DNA from: Candidatus Leptovillus gracilis
Lineage (GTDB): Bacteria > Chloroflexota > Anaerolineae > Promineifilales > Promineifilaceae
Assembly (NCBI GenBank): GCA_016716065.1
Contig: JADJXA010000010.1
Span: forward strand, 1 to 64,000
Direction: 5' to 3'
DNA length: 64,000 bases
Of the stretch, positions 36,846 through 47,393 are shown one piece after another (position 1 is the first letter of the stretch; each line of letters opens with the position of its first letter). The notes under the pieces are model-generated. The model was not told where the DNA came from. It searched no databases and saw nothing but the letters and a program-made list of their open reading frames with translations. The position numbers and the translations under genes are program-made.

Positions 36846-38150
36846 CTATTCGCTGCTTGCCTCTAGCGGCTCATACCAGCCGATGGTGCGCGCTTGTTTG
36901 CGCAAATAGGTGGCGCGGACCCGTTCGATGTCGGTCAGGGTGACGGCTTTTAGCTGTTCCAACACCGTCTCGAACCAGCGATAGTCGCCGGTGACGGCTT
37001 CGGCCATGCCCAGAAGCTGTGCCTGACCAGTGATGCTTTCCCCGGCCATGACAAATTCCGCTTTGGCTCGTTTGAGCGCCTTGTCCAGTTCCGCCTGGGT
37101 GATGGGTTCGGCAGCCAGACGGCCGATTTCGGCGTCCAGGGCGGCTTCAACGGCGGTCAGGGTGTGGCCCGCCAGAACAGAGCCGTTGTTGACAACGGCC
37201 GTAATCACATACAAATAGGGGTCTATGGTCGGCGTCAGGCCGCCATAGGCGGCGACAGCCAGGTCGGTATCTACCAGCGCTTTGTAGAGGCGGGAGCTTT
37301 TGTTGGAACCACCGCCGCCAAACATGCCCAGGCTGCCGCCCCCGGCAAAGGCGGCGTTGAGCAGCGTCAGGGCGAAGTAGTCGGGGTGGGTGGCGGCCGG
37401 GGCGCGGTAGGCAGCGCTGAGGGTCGGGGCATCGCCGGGGCCGTTGACGACGATGCGTCGTTCGCCGCGCTGCGGTGGCTCTTGTCGGGTGATGGCGGGC
37501 GCTGCTTTGCCAACCGGGATGGGGCCAAAGAGTTCGGCAAGGCGGGGCAGGATAACGGCCGTGTCGAAATCCCCCACCAGCACGGCGATGGCGTTGTTGG
37601 GCGCGTAATAACGCCGGTAATGGTCGCGCAAATCGGCGCGGGTCATGGTCTGCAAATCGGCCATGTCGCCGATGACTTCGTGGTGGTACGGATGCACACG
37701 AAAAGCGGCCGCTGTTAGTTCCTCGTTCAACAGGAAGTGCGGGTCATTTTCATACATGCCCCGCTCTGCCAGGATCACCTGCCGTTCCGCTTCCACTTCT
37801 CGCGCCGAAAAGCGCGTGTTTTTCATGCGGTCCGCTTCTAAATCCAAAGCCAGGTCAATGCGGTCGGCGGGCATCGTCTCGTAATAGGCGGTGAAATCCA
37901 GCCAGGTGAAGGCATTCCAGTGGCCGCCTTCACGGGAGACCAGGCGGTCCAATGTGCCATCGGGATATTTAGGCGTGCCTTTGAACATCATGTGTTCCAG
38001 CCAATGGGAAACGCCGGTGCGGCCCGGAATCTCATTGCGGCTGCCCACCCGATACCAGACCATAAAGCTGGCCACAGGCGCGTGGTGCATCTCTTTTAGG
38101 ATGATAGTAAGGCCGTTGTCTAGGGTTGTTTTGGTTGTTGCAGAAGGCAT
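36846..38150 (-). CDS. M16 family zinc peptidase (insulinase-like)
   Basis: A 434-residue single-chain M16B-type peptidase half. The inverted zinc motif HWLEH (His49, Glu52, His53) lies in GVSHWLEHMMFKGTPKYP. A downstream acidic ligand is expected in the ILAERGMYENDPHFL region. The C-terminal domain contains APTLSAAYRAP and a glycine-rich SLGMFGGGGSNKSSRLYK segment. I set the start at 38150 (MPSATTKTTLDNG), which gives the family N-terminus. The upstream open frame is repeat-derived. M16 peptidases usually work as pairs of active and inactive halves. No second half is adjacent. Confidence 0.9.
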   Translation of the reverse strand: MPSATTKTTLDNGLTIILKEMHHAPVASFMVWYRVGSRNEIPGRTGVSHWLEHMMFKGTPKYPDGTLDRLVSREGGHWNAFTWLDFTAYYETMPADRIDLALDLEADRMKNTRFSAREVEAERQVILAERGMYENDPHFLLNEELTAAAFRVHPYHHEVIGDMADLQTMTRADLRDHYRRYYAPNNAIAVLVGDFDTAVILPRLAELFGPIPVGKAAPAITRQEPPQRGERRIVVNGPGDAPTLSAAYRAPAATHPDYFALTLLNAAFAGGGSLGMFGGGGSNKSSRLYKALVDTDLAVAAYGGLTPTIDPYLYVITAVVNNGSVLAGHTLTAVEAALDAEIGRLAAEPITQAELDKALKRAKAEFVMAGESITGQAQLLGMAEAVTGDYRWFETVLEQLKAVTLTDIERVRATYLRKQARTIGWYEPLEASSE

Positions 38151-38215
38151 AGGAATTGTGAATTGTGAATTGTGAAGTATAGCTGCTGGTGAGCGCTGGT
38201 CCGAAATCCGAAATC
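38151..38215. repeat. Intergenic heptad tract
   Basis: GAATTGT units and then CCGAAAT units lie between the M16 peptidase and YpdA-like genes. Confidence 0.75.
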
Positions 38216-38220
38216 TTAAA

Positions 38221-39318
38221 TCAGTTTGCCTGCACTTCCTGCCAGGTGACGGCGCTGTTGCGGGCTGGCACGCTGCCGAGTTGGTCGGGCGCGACGCCGG
38301 TGATGTGGCGGGCAATGTGGCTGACGTGGTGGTGGGTGGTGGAGATGAAGTATTTGAATTTGAACTGCGTCCCGCCAGCGGCCGTTCCGGCGACGTAGAG
38401 GCCGGGCACGTCTGTTTCCATGGTCTGGGGGTTGAACACAGGGGCGCATTCTGGTCCGGTCAGGCTGACGCCGGCCCGCTCGAATAGGCGCATATCGGCG
38501 ACGAAGCCGGTGGCTAACAGCACAAAATCGGTGGGGACGTGGATGATACGGCCGTTACCCACCATCCCATCCTCCGTTTCGGCCAATACCACATGGGTCG
38601 GCGTAATTTCCACCGGCAGGGTTGCCGGGTAAAAGGCCATTTCCCGCTTCTCCAGCCGGTCGCGCAAATCCATCGCCAGGTGGGGCTTGATGCGCTCGAA
38701 GTTAAACTCGGCGCGGCGGTAGCTCAGGCTGACCCGCGCCCCACCCCGCCAACTGCGCAGCGCCGACTCGATGGCCGAATTGCGCCCGCCAACCACCAGC
38801 AGCCGGGTGCGGAAATAAGCGTGAGGGCCGGGGAAATAATGGCTGACGTGGGGCAGGTCTTCGCCGGGGATATTCAGGCGGCGTGGCCCGGCCATACCGC
38901 CGGTCGCCAGGACAACGCGGCGGCAGTGGTAGCTTTTGCGGCCAGATAACGGCCGTGTCCGCAGCACAAAACCGCCCGCTTCTTTCTCAATATCCGTCAC
39001 CGGCTCATAAACGCGCAGGTTCAAGTCGAACATCTCCACCAGCATCCGCAAGTAAGCCAGGTACTCTTCGCCGCTGAGGGGCTGTTGGCTGCGGTTGTGG
39101 ACCGGCACACCGGCCAGGGCCACGTGTTCTGGCGTGCTGTAGAAGACCGTGTCCGGCGGCCATTGGCTGAAGGCATCACCGATCTGCTTCGCCTCGAACA
39201 GCGTATAGTCCACCCCGGCTCGTTGTAAAACAATCGCCAGCTCAATGCCAATGGGGCCGGCGCCGATGATGGCGACGTCGGTAATCATTTCAGGATCAGG
39301 AGCGTCTTCATTTGTCAT
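38221..39318 (-). CDS. ypdA: FAD/NAD(P)-dependent reductase, YpdA-like
   Basis: A two-dinucleotide-binding-domain flavoprotein. The FAD motif AIIGAGPIGIELAI is near the N-terminus, the NAD(P) motif LLVVGGRNSAIESAL near residue 165, and the late FAD block DVPGLYVAGTAAGG follows. The middle segments YFPGPHAYF and HHHVSHIARHI are typical of the YpdA group, which is linked to bacillithiol disulfide reduction. Bacillithiol use by this organism is not shown here, so only a thiol-redox role is inferred. MITDVAIIGAG (start 39288) is an alternative initiation. Confidence 0.85.
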   Translation of the reverse strand: MTNEDAPDPEMITDVAIIGAGPIGIELAIVLQRAGVDYTLFEAKQIGDAFSQWPPDTVFYSTPEHVALAGVPVHNRSQQPLSGEEYLAYLRMLVEMFDLNLRVYEPVTDIEKEAGGFVLRTRPLSGRKSYHCRRVVLATGGMAGPRRLNIPGEDLPHVSHYFPGPHAYFRTRLLVVGGRNSAIESALRSWRGGARVSLSYRRAEFNFERIKPHLAMDLRDRLEKREMAFYPATLPVEITPTHVVLAETEDGMVGNGRIIHVPTDFVLLATGFVADMRLFERAGVSLTGPECAPVFNPQTMETDVPGLYVAGTAAGGTQFKFKYFISTTHHHVSHIARHITGVAPDQLGSVPARNSAVTWQEVQAN

Positions 39319-39397
39319 GCGCCTGATATTACCATGACGTGGGCTTGTGGGGAAAATAACTGCTTACCACGGAGACAGGGAGAGTGCTGAGGTTAGA

Positions 39398-39431
39398 AAA
39401 GAAAAACCCCCGGCGCTTAAGAACGCCGGGG
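39398..39431 (-). terminator. Rho-independent terminator for the Hsp20 gene
   Basis: On the minus strand, stem CCCCGGCG/CGCCGGGG is followed by GTTTTTCTTTT, 43 bp beyond the hsp20 stop. Confidence 0.9.
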
Positions 39432-39473
39432 TCTGGAAAGGGAAAGCGGAAAGCTCTCTGAGACCGGGTTTAT

Positions 39474-39905
39474 TTACTGGGCGTTGACTTTGACGTTGAT
39501 CTGTTTCGGTTTGACGGCTTCGGACTTGGGCACGTTCAGCGTCAGCACGCCGTTTTCGTAGGTAGCTTCGATGGCTTCGGCGTTGACTTCGACGGGGAAG
39601 CGTAGGCTGCGGCTGAAACGGCCGTAGCGCCGTTCGCGCAAATGATACCGGGCGTCGTCAACCTGCTCATCGCTGCTGACTTCGCCCTGAATGGTCAGGA
39701 CGTTCTTCTCCAGTGTCACATTCAAATCGTCGGCCTGGATGCCGGGCACAGAAGCTCTGACGGTATACCCGGCTTCGGCTTCAATGACGTCCAGCGGCAA
39801 GCCCCAGCTGTGCGGCGCGTCCGATTCAGCGACCTGGGCATTAAACAAACGGTCAAATTCGTTTAATAAACTGCGGGATGGGTTCCAGCGTACTATCGTG
39901 TTCAT
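39474..39905 (-). CDS. Hsp20/alpha-crystallin small heat-shock protein
   Basis: A 143-residue ATP-independent chaperone. The alpha-crystallin domain spans about residues 35-130 (LPLDVIEAEAGYTVRASVPG, LTIQGEV, FSRSLRFPVEV). The family's A-x-x-x-n-GVL signature is present as YENGVLTLNVPK. The C-terminal tail ends KQINVKV, an I-x-V anchor. GGAGGAAAA lies just upstream of the ATG. It has its own terminator. A family A element lies 40 bp upstream, where a heat-shock promoter or operator might be expected. Confidence 0.95.
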   Translation of the reverse strand: MNTIVRWNPSRSLLNEFDRLFNAQVAESDAPHSWGLPLDVIEAEAGYTVRASVPGIQADDLNVTLEKNVLTIQGEVSSDEQVDDARYHLRERRYGRFSRSLRFPVEVNAEAIEATYENGVLTLNVPKSEAVKPKQINVKVNAQ

Positions 39906-39946
39906 GATTTTTTCCTCCGAAAGGTTAGTTTGTTGATTTGTTTACT

Positions 39947-40006
39947 CAGATTGGACCAATCTTGGAGATTGGTCCAATCTGGGCCATGTAATTTCTGAAT
40001 GATCAC
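39947..40006. mobile_element. Family A inverted-repeat element (left-truncated)
   Basis: Both central palindromes (AGATTGGACCAATCT, AGATTGGTCCAATCT) and the right end GTAATTTCTGAATGATCAC are present. The left terminus is not recognisable. Confidence 0.65.
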
Positions 40007-40157
40007 TATGCAGGTATTGTGCCGCTGTTGTGTAAGAAAGGCATATGAGCCATATCGGAGGAATGTTATTGCTGCGTATGAATTGTGTTAGCGCCGCGTT
40101 GGACTGGTAGGAGCGCGGTTCTGAACCGAACGTACTACTGACAAGAAGCCAGTGATT

Positions 40158-40442
40158 TTATACACTACAGGCAGTTGTATTGTTAGGGTTATAGATACGA
40201 CCGAAACAGGAACGGATGTACCCAATGTCATTTATTCTCATTTTTGCCACTTCATCTATCATCGCCTCCGTTTTCACGATTGCCACCTGTATGCTTTTTG
40301 CCTCCCATAGCCCACGTGAATCTCTGGCTAAAGTGTACGTTGAATAAACGGGTTGGGTACATTCATTGCAAGTAACAGGGTAGCCTCCTTCCTGATGTCG
40401 TTCTTGATTGTATTTGTAAAAGAAAACGGCCGTCTTGCCCAA
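40158..40442 (-). CDS. Hypothetical 94-residue protein, doubtful
   Basis: An open frame with a CNEC motif (TCNECTQPVYSTY) and a helical C-terminus (DEVAKMRINDIGYI). I do not recognise a family. The proposed start codon falls inside the 40418-40459 terminator hairpin, which argues against it. An internal start is not obvious. It is kept only because no other feature explains the stretch. Confidence 0.3.
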   Translation of the reverse strand: MGKTAVFFYKYNQERHQEGGYPVTCNECTQPVYSTYTLARDSRGLWEAKSIQVAIVKTEAMIDEVAKMRINDIGYIRSCFGRIYNPNNTTACSV

Positions 40443-40459
40443 GACGGCCGTTTTCTTTT
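40418..40459. terminator. Bidirectional terminator built on ACGGCCGT arms
   Basis: Two 20-bp perfectly complementary arms (AAAAGAAAACGGCCGTCTTG) flank a 2-bp loop, with T-rich flanks on both strands. It is 18 bp beyond the stop of the histidine kinase. Confidence 0.85.
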
Positions 40460-40477
40460 ACCTATATTCGGTGATGA

Positions 40478-41665
40478 TCATTCAGGCGGATTCGGTTGGG
40501 ACAAGACAATGGTGAAGGTACTGCCCTGACCCGGTGCGCTTTCGACTTCGATACGGCCGTTTTGCCGCTCCACCACAAACCGGGCAATCGTCAGCCCCAC
40601 CCCCAGACCGGGGAACAAATGCTGTCCCCCTTCTTGTTCAATGCGCACAAACGGCTCGAAGATGCGTGACAAGTTTTCCCGCGCAATGCCGATCCCTTCA
40701 TCCCGCACACTGATGACAACCTCGCGCGCTGCGCGGTTATCGGCGGCAATGTGAATTGGTTTTTGGTCGGGATTAAATTTGAAGCTGTTTTCAATGATCG
40801 CCCGCAGCGCCAATACCAACGAGCGCCGGTCCGCATACACGGTGGAGATTTCCGCGGCAATGTCCAACGTCACCCGCGTCGTCTTGCCATTCAACACTTC
40901 CCGCGCCGCGTTGAGCGCCTCGATCAAAATGTCTGGCAGACTGACGTAACTGTATTCGGCCGTCGCCGGGTGCATTTCATACAAAATCAACAGGTCGTTG
41001 GTCAGGCCCACCATCGTGTCCACATTGCGCGTGATGGCGTTCAGCGCCACCTGCACTGACTCCCCTTTCACCGCCCCCTGGTTGATAAGCCCCAGAAAGC
41101 CCTTGATGGTCGTCAACGGCGTTCGCAGCTCATGCGATAACGTGGCAATAAACTCAGTCCGCAGCTTTTCCTGTGCCGCCAGGTCCAGATACGCCTTCTC
41201 TAACGCCGCGTTTTTGATATTCAATTCCTGAATCACCGCTTCATCGTTACGCCGCAAATGGCCGATAATTTGCCGCAGCAATGTGCGCAGCAAGCGCGGG
41301 TTGGCATGGGCCACCGGCAAAAAATCGGTATGTTCGATAACCAGCATTTGGCAGTCTGACCGGGCGCAAATGGTTGCTGTGCGCGTGGTTTCCCCCAAAA
41401 AAGCCATCTCGCCCAGGTAGGTATTTGGCCCCACCGTGTCAATGAGAATGTCAATCTCCGGGCTGGCATGGACGATGATGTCCGCCGCCCCTTCCAGCAA
41501 AATAAACAAAGACGTGCCCGGTTCGCCTTCGCGGCAAACAATGGCCCCCGCAGGGTAACAGCGCGGCACGGCCGCGTAAAGCAGCGCCCGAATATCCTCT
41601 TCGCCTAATTCAGGAAAGGTGGTTTGCAAAACCTCTGCCAGATCTATTTGTGCAATTTGTAGCAT
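40478..41665 (-). CDS. Cyclic-nucleotide-binding-domain histidine kinase
   Basis: A cytoplasmic sensor kinase. A cNMP-binding beta-roll spans about residues 15-130 (PAGAIVCREGEPGTSLFILLEG, YLGEMAFLGETTRTATICA, close to the phosphate-binding cassette with the usual R-TA). A coiled segment follows, then HisKA with phospho-acceptor His178 in TLSHELRTPLTTIKG. HATPase_c shows N-box ENSFKFN, G1 DEGIGIA and GLGVGLTIAR. No transmembrane segment and no receiver partner is adjacent. It is divergent from the SARP regulator of the injection-system cluster, so a regulatory link is possible but unproved. Confidence 0.9.
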   Translation of the reverse strand: MLQIAQIDLAEVLQTTFPELGEEDIRALLYAAVPRCYPAGAIVCREGEPGTSLFILLEGAADIIVHASPEIDILIDTVGPNTYLGEMAFLGETTRTATICARSDCQMLVIEHTDFLPVAHANPRLLRTLLRQIIGHLRRNDEAVIQELNIKNAALEKAYLDLAAQEKLRTEFIATLSHELRTPLTTIKGFLGLINQGAVKGESVQVALNAITRNVDTMVGLTNDLLILYEMHPATAEYSYVSLPDILIEALNAAREVLNGKTTRVTLDIAAEISTVYADRRSLVLALRAIIENSFKFNPDQKPIHIAADNRAAREVVISVRDEGIGIARENLSRIFEPFVRIEQEGGQHLFPGLGVGLTIARFVVERQNGRIEVESAPGQGSTFTIVLSQPNPPE

Positions 41666-42092
41666 ACTCTCCTCGCTGCCGGCGGCTGATTTGTGATTGG
41701 GTACATGAAGCCCACAATAATGTAATGGCAGTATCCAGAGGTCAGGATTCAGTATTCAGCGGGTGTTTTCAGAGGCGCCGCCAACTGAAAACTGGTCACT
41801 GAATACTGATTACGGCAATTAGTAGGTTCATTCTAACAAGCCACCGCCGCGCTTTGGGAATTTATTTACGCCAATTTCACCTGGCAGGGGAAGACCACTC
41901 TTTTTTTATGCCCCCTTCACGTAAAACAGACGGGGCAGTCTCTGTTTTACATGTTCCACAGCGCAAACCCTGTGCTATAATGTGCCCATTACGTCTTTCA
42001 CCCTGCTTTCAGACCAATCACTACATCATCGCCGCCTACGTCCCAGGCCCAACTTTTGGCGCACAACCACTGCGCAGTAAAGGAATACGTGC
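41666..42092. other. Divergent intergenic region between kinase and SARP regulator
   Basis: It contains TCAGTATTCAG/CTGAATACTGA repeats (41735-41815) and an extended -10 box for the SARP gene. No ORF is supported. Confidence 0.5.
41973..41981 (+). promoter_or_regulatory. Extended -10 promoter box
   Basis: TGCTATAAT (TG-n-TATAAT) lies 111 bp upstream of the SARP regulator ATG. No strong -35 box is seen, as expected for an extended -10 promoter. Confidence 0.5.
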
Positions 42093-42938
42093 ATGGCCCC
42101 TCTGCATATTCAGGCTTTTGGCAAGCTCCAGGTGCAGTATCAAGGCAAAGCCATCACTTCGTTTCCCACCCGCCACACTGAAGAATTGTTCGCTTATCTG
42201 CTTCTCCACCAGGAAACGGAGCATCACCGCGAAAAATTGATTGAATTGCTCTGGCCGGATGGTTCACCGGACAATGCGCGTGGTCGCCTGAGTACAGTGG
42301 TGTGGCGGCTGCGCTGCCTGTTGGCTGAATTGGGGTTAGACACGGCCGTTTCCCTGCCCACCACCCGCGATTGGATAGCCTTCAGCCCGGTACGTCCGTT
42401 CACCTTCGACCTGGCCCTCTTTGAACAGGCCCTCGCCCAGGCCGCCCAAACCGACGATGAAACAGGCCAACAATGGCTGCAAACGGCCGTTACCCTCTAC
42501 CACGGCGACCTCTTCAATGGCCTCTACGCCGACTGGATTCTCATCGCCCGCGAACAACTGGCCCGGCGGCATTTGCAAGCCCTGGGTGACTTGATGGCGG
42601 CCTGCCTGGCCCGCCGCGCCTACGTCGAAGCCTTAGCCCACGGCCAAACGATCCTGGCCGCCGACCCCCTGCGCGAAGAGGTCCACCGCGCCCTCATGCT
42701 TTGTTATTGGCGGCTTGGCCAACCCACCCAGGCCATGCAGCAGTTCCACCACTGCGCCCGCCTCTTGCTCGACGAACTCCACATCCTCCCCCTACCGGAA
42801 ACCCGCGCCCTCTACCAACAGCTCCTCGCAGAACGCCTGCCCCACACCACCGCCGCCAGCCCCGCCCTTCACAGCGCCTACCGCGATTTCCTGCGCGCCG
42901 GCGACCGCTTGAATTCTTTGCTGGACGGTAATCCGTAG
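42093..42938 (+). CDS. SARP/BTAD-type transcriptional regulator
   Basis: A 281-residue regulator. The N-terminal winged-helix trans_reg_C domain (about 1-95) begins LHIQAFGKLQVQYQG and includes LLLHQETEHHREKLIELLWPD and ARGRLSTVVWRLR. The bacterial transcriptional activation domain (about 105-255) is TPR-like (LYHGDLFNGLYADWI, LREEVHRALMLCYWRLGQPTQAM). SARP-like proteins activate linked clusters. It is the first gene of the co-directional eCIS run, so I infer it as the pathway activator. There is no ATPase or sensor domain. Confidence 0.9.
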   Translation: MAPLHIQAFGKLQVQYQGKAITSFPTRHTEELFAYLLLHQETEHHREKLIELLWPDGSPDNARGRLSTVVWRLRCLLAELGLDTAVSLPTTRDWIAFSPVRPFTFDLALFEQALAQAAQTDDETGQQWLQTAVTLYHGDLFNGLYADWILIAREQLARRHLQALGDLMAACLARRAYVEALAHGQTILAADPLREEVHRALMLCYWRLGQPTQAMQQFHHCARLLLDELHILPLPETRALYQQLLAERLPHTTAASPALHSAYRDFLRAGDRLNSLLDGNP

Positions 42939-43010
42939 TCCGTGTTCCGTTATCCGTAATCCGTGTTCCATGGCGATTCACGGTTCGCGGTTTACGGCTT
43001 ACGGAAAACG
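42932..43010. repeat. Intergenic heptad tract
   Basis: CCGTAGT, CCGTGTT, CCGTTAT and CCGTAAT units are followed by partly complementary ACGGTTC/ACGGCTT units. Confidence 0.8.
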
Positions 43011-43161
43011 CCCCTTGTGAGACTTTTGTGAGACTTCCCCCCTAGAATGGTCGTGACGGAAACGTGGTACGGCTTAGGGAAGGCTTGCCAGTTGGTTGGT
43101 TGGTGTCAGCGACCAACTAACCATCCAACCATCCAATTCCCTCCAGGCTACAGGAAACCCT

Positions 43162-43376
43162 ATGGACGACGAGTCAGGCGACATGATGGCTGGCTTCGAC
43201 CGTGAAGCGCACTCCTTTGTCATTCGCATCTGGAAAGAACCCACCGGCGAAACCGGCCAATGGCGCGGTTGGATCAACCACGTGCAAACCGGCCAGCGCC
43301 ACCACTTCCGCGACCCGTCAGCCATCAGCCCAATCGTCGCCAATTATTTGCACGACCAACACGAGGCAGTCCAGGA

Positions 43377-43380
<4 letters not shown>
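43162..43380 (+). CDS. Small conserved eCIS-cluster protein
   Basis: A 72-residue soluble protein with blocks HSFVIRIWKEPTGE and WRGWINHVQTGQRHHFRDPSAI. I recall similar short proteins immediately ahead of eCIS AAA+ ATPases, but their role is unknown. The ATG at 43162 is chosen; the longer frame runs through a GTTGGTTGG/CCAACCAAC repeat. Its stop overlaps the ATPase start (ATGA), a sign of coupling. Confidence 0.7.
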
Positions 43381-45533
<2,153 letters not shown>

Positions 45534-45542
<9 letters not shown>

Positions 45543-45572
45543 TCGGTGAACGGAACACGGAACACGGAGGAA
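45534..45572. repeat. Intergenic heptad tract
   Basis: CCGTAAT/CGGTGAA and GGAACAC units lie between the ATPase and the DUF4157 gene and leave only a few bases for a ribosome site. Confidence 0.7.
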
Positions 45573-45574
45573 CT

Positions 45575-46222
45575 ATGCCCGCCGAATATCAGCTAGACGA
45601 CAAGAAAAACGTAAACCGGCCAGAACGGAAAACGGCCGTTCCCGCCAAAACCGCCGACCCATTGACGCTCGATCAGATAAACAACCGGCTGGACAGTGGA
45701 ACCGTCACCCAGATGCAGCAGACGTTGGGCAATACGGCCGTGCAGCGCGTCCTGGCCCAGCGCAGCGGCGCGGGCGAGGTGGATGAGGAAACGGCCGCAT
45801 CCATTCAGCAACAGCGCGGCAGCGGCGGCAGTCTGGATTCCGGCATGGCGCAAAAAGCAGGGCAGACGATGGGGCAAGACTTCGCCGATGTCACCATCCA
45901 CACCGACGCCCAGGCCGACCACCTGAGCCGCCAACTGGGGGCCGAAGCCTTCACCACCGGCAGCGATGTCTTCTTCCGCGAGGGGGCCTATGACCCGGCT
46001 TCCAGCGATGGGCAGCGCCTCATCGCACATGAACTGACCCACGTTGTACAGCAAGGGGCGGCCGCGCCCACCGTCCAGGGCAAACTCAGCGTCAACGACC
46101 CCGACGACCAATTTGAAACGCAAGCCGACTCTGTCGCCGACCTGGTAATGAACCAGCCGGCCGAAGAGGAAGAAGAGCTGCAACTGCAAGAAGTCGAAGA
46201 AGAAGAAGAGCTTGAATTGTGA
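45575..46222 (+). CDS. eCIS core-domain (DUF4157) protein
   Basis: A 215-residue soluble protein. Residues about 45-60 carry TQMQQTLGNTAVQRVL. The DUF4157 domain (about 88-165) contains FTTGSDVFFREGAYDP and the zinc-type motif HELTH (152-156) in AHELTHVVQQG, with later ETQAD as possible third ligand region. DUF4157 is the commonest non-structural eCIS-associated domain and is often fused to toxins. Here it stands alone with an acidic Glu-rich tail. I infer a role in cargo handling or a proteolytic effector. Confidence 0.9.
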   Translation: MPAEYQLDDKKNVNRPERKTAVPAKTADPLTLDQINNRLDSGTVTQMQQTLGNTAVQRVLAQRSGAGEVDEETAASIQQQRGSGGSLDSGMAQKAGQTMGQDFADVTIHTDAQADHLSRQLGAEAFTTGSDVFFREGAYDPASSDGQRLIAHELTHVVQQGAAAPTVQGKLSVNDPDDQFETQADSVADLVMNQPAEEEEELQLQEVEEEEELEL

Positions 46223-46300
46223 AGTCTGAATTGTGAAGTGTGAAGTGATAAGAGACGTCTCTCTTCAACTTTACCATTCACCATTCACAATTTACCAATT
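46216..46300. repeat. Intergenic heptad tract
   Basis: GAATTGT/GAAGTGT units followed by CACCATT/CACAATT units form a loose hairpin between the DUF4157 and DUF4255 genes. Confidence 0.75.
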
Positions 46301-46302
46301 CC

Positions 46303-47142
46303 ATGATTACCGATTTAGACCAAACCATCAAACGCCTCCTCATTGAGGAGCTGCCGGTTAAAAACGGCGAAATTGACGTGAAATTCGACCAGCCGACGCG
46401 CGAGTGGAGCGCGAAGCTGGCGAAGCCGACAATCAATTTTTTCCTCTACGACGTGCGCGAGAACAACCTGCTGCGCCAGCACCAATGGCAGGCGGTTAAT
46501 GGTAGCGGCCGTCCTGCCGACCCCGCCGCCCGCAAGCGCACCCCCTTCCGGGTGGACTGCACCTACATGCTCACCACCTGGGCCACTGACCCCGGCGACG
46601 AACACCGGCTGCTCACTCGCTGCTTGCTGGCCCTGTTCCGCCACCCCATCTTGCCGGAAGAAAACCTGGTGGGCAGCCTGCAAAACCCGACCTTTGAAAT
46701 TCAGGCCCGTTTGGCCGCCCACGACAAGCTGACTAACCCGGCCGAAGTGTGGAGCGCGCTGGACAATGAGCTGCGGCCGTCTATCTCTTACACCATCACC
46801 CTGGCGCTGGACCCCTGGAGCGAAGTCACGGGACCGGTTGTCCATTCGCTGACCATGCGCCTGGGACAATCCGAGAATCCGCGCCGCCAGGAGATGGAGA
46901 GGGAAACGGCCGTTTCCACCACCTTCATTGGCGGCGCGCTGACCAAGGGCAAAGAGCCGCTCGGCGACGTGGCCGTCGCCCTGCAAGACACCGGCTTTAT
47001 GGGGCGCACGGATAGGAACGGCCGTTATCGCTTCCACGGCGTCCCGGCCGGCAGCTATACCCTGCTCATCTGGACCGGCAAAGGCAAGCCGCAAGAAAAG
47101 CCCATCACCGTCCCCGCCGGCAACTATAACGTGGAACTGTGA
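46303..47142 (+). CDS. DUF4255 protein (Afp16/Pvc16-like tail terminator) with C-terminal Ig-like domain
   Basis: Residues about 1-195 match DUF4255, the proposed tail-terminator of eCIS particles: INFFLYDVRENNLLRQHQW, DCTYMLTTWATDPGDEHRLLTRCLLALFRHP and SYTITLALDPW. About residues 205-279 form a carboxypeptidase-regulatory-like beta sandwich (GEPLGDVAVAL-type start, TDRNGRYRFHGVPAGSYTLLIWTGKG). It is a structural protein that would cap tube and sheath. The extra domain may face outward. It belongs to the main eCIS operon. Confidence 0.88.
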   Translation: MITDLDQTIKRLLIEELPVKNGEIDVKFDQPTREWSAKLAKPTINFFLYDVRENNLLRQHQWQAVNGSGRPADPAARKRTPFRVDCTYMLTTWATDPGDEHRLLTRCLLALFRHPILPEENLVGSLQNPTFEIQARLAAHDKLTNPAEVWSALDNELRPSISYTITLALDPWSEVTGPVVHSLTMRLGQSENPRRQEMERETAVSTTFIGGALTKGKEPLGDVAVALQDTGFMGRTDRNGRYRFHGVPAGSYTLLIWTGKGKPQEKPITVPAGNYNVEL

Positions 47143-47148
47143 GCTTTC

Positions 47149-47207
47149 CTGGGAGCGCAAGCCTCCTGCCTGCCATCACTGCGGGTGGGACGCCCGCGCT
47201 TCCAAAG
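47149..47207. repeat. Palindromic GGGAGCGCAGGCGTC-type element, copy 2
   Basis: GGGAGCGCAAGCCTCCTGCC...GGGACGCCCGCGCTTCC, upstream of the sheath gene, is followed by ATCCGCATTCATCCGCG heptads. Confidence 0.75.
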
Positions 47208-47393
47208 GTGGAAAAAATGAAAAAACAACCCATCCGTAAAAACCGCGCCCCACCGCGCCGCTGTCATCAACAAATCTTATCCGCATTCATCCGCGTGTAT
47301 CCGTGTTCGTTCATCCACTGCCTAAAGATTGCCCAGATTTCTTAATCTGTGGAATCTATGAAATCTGTGGATCATGTCTTAAGGAGAAAGAAA

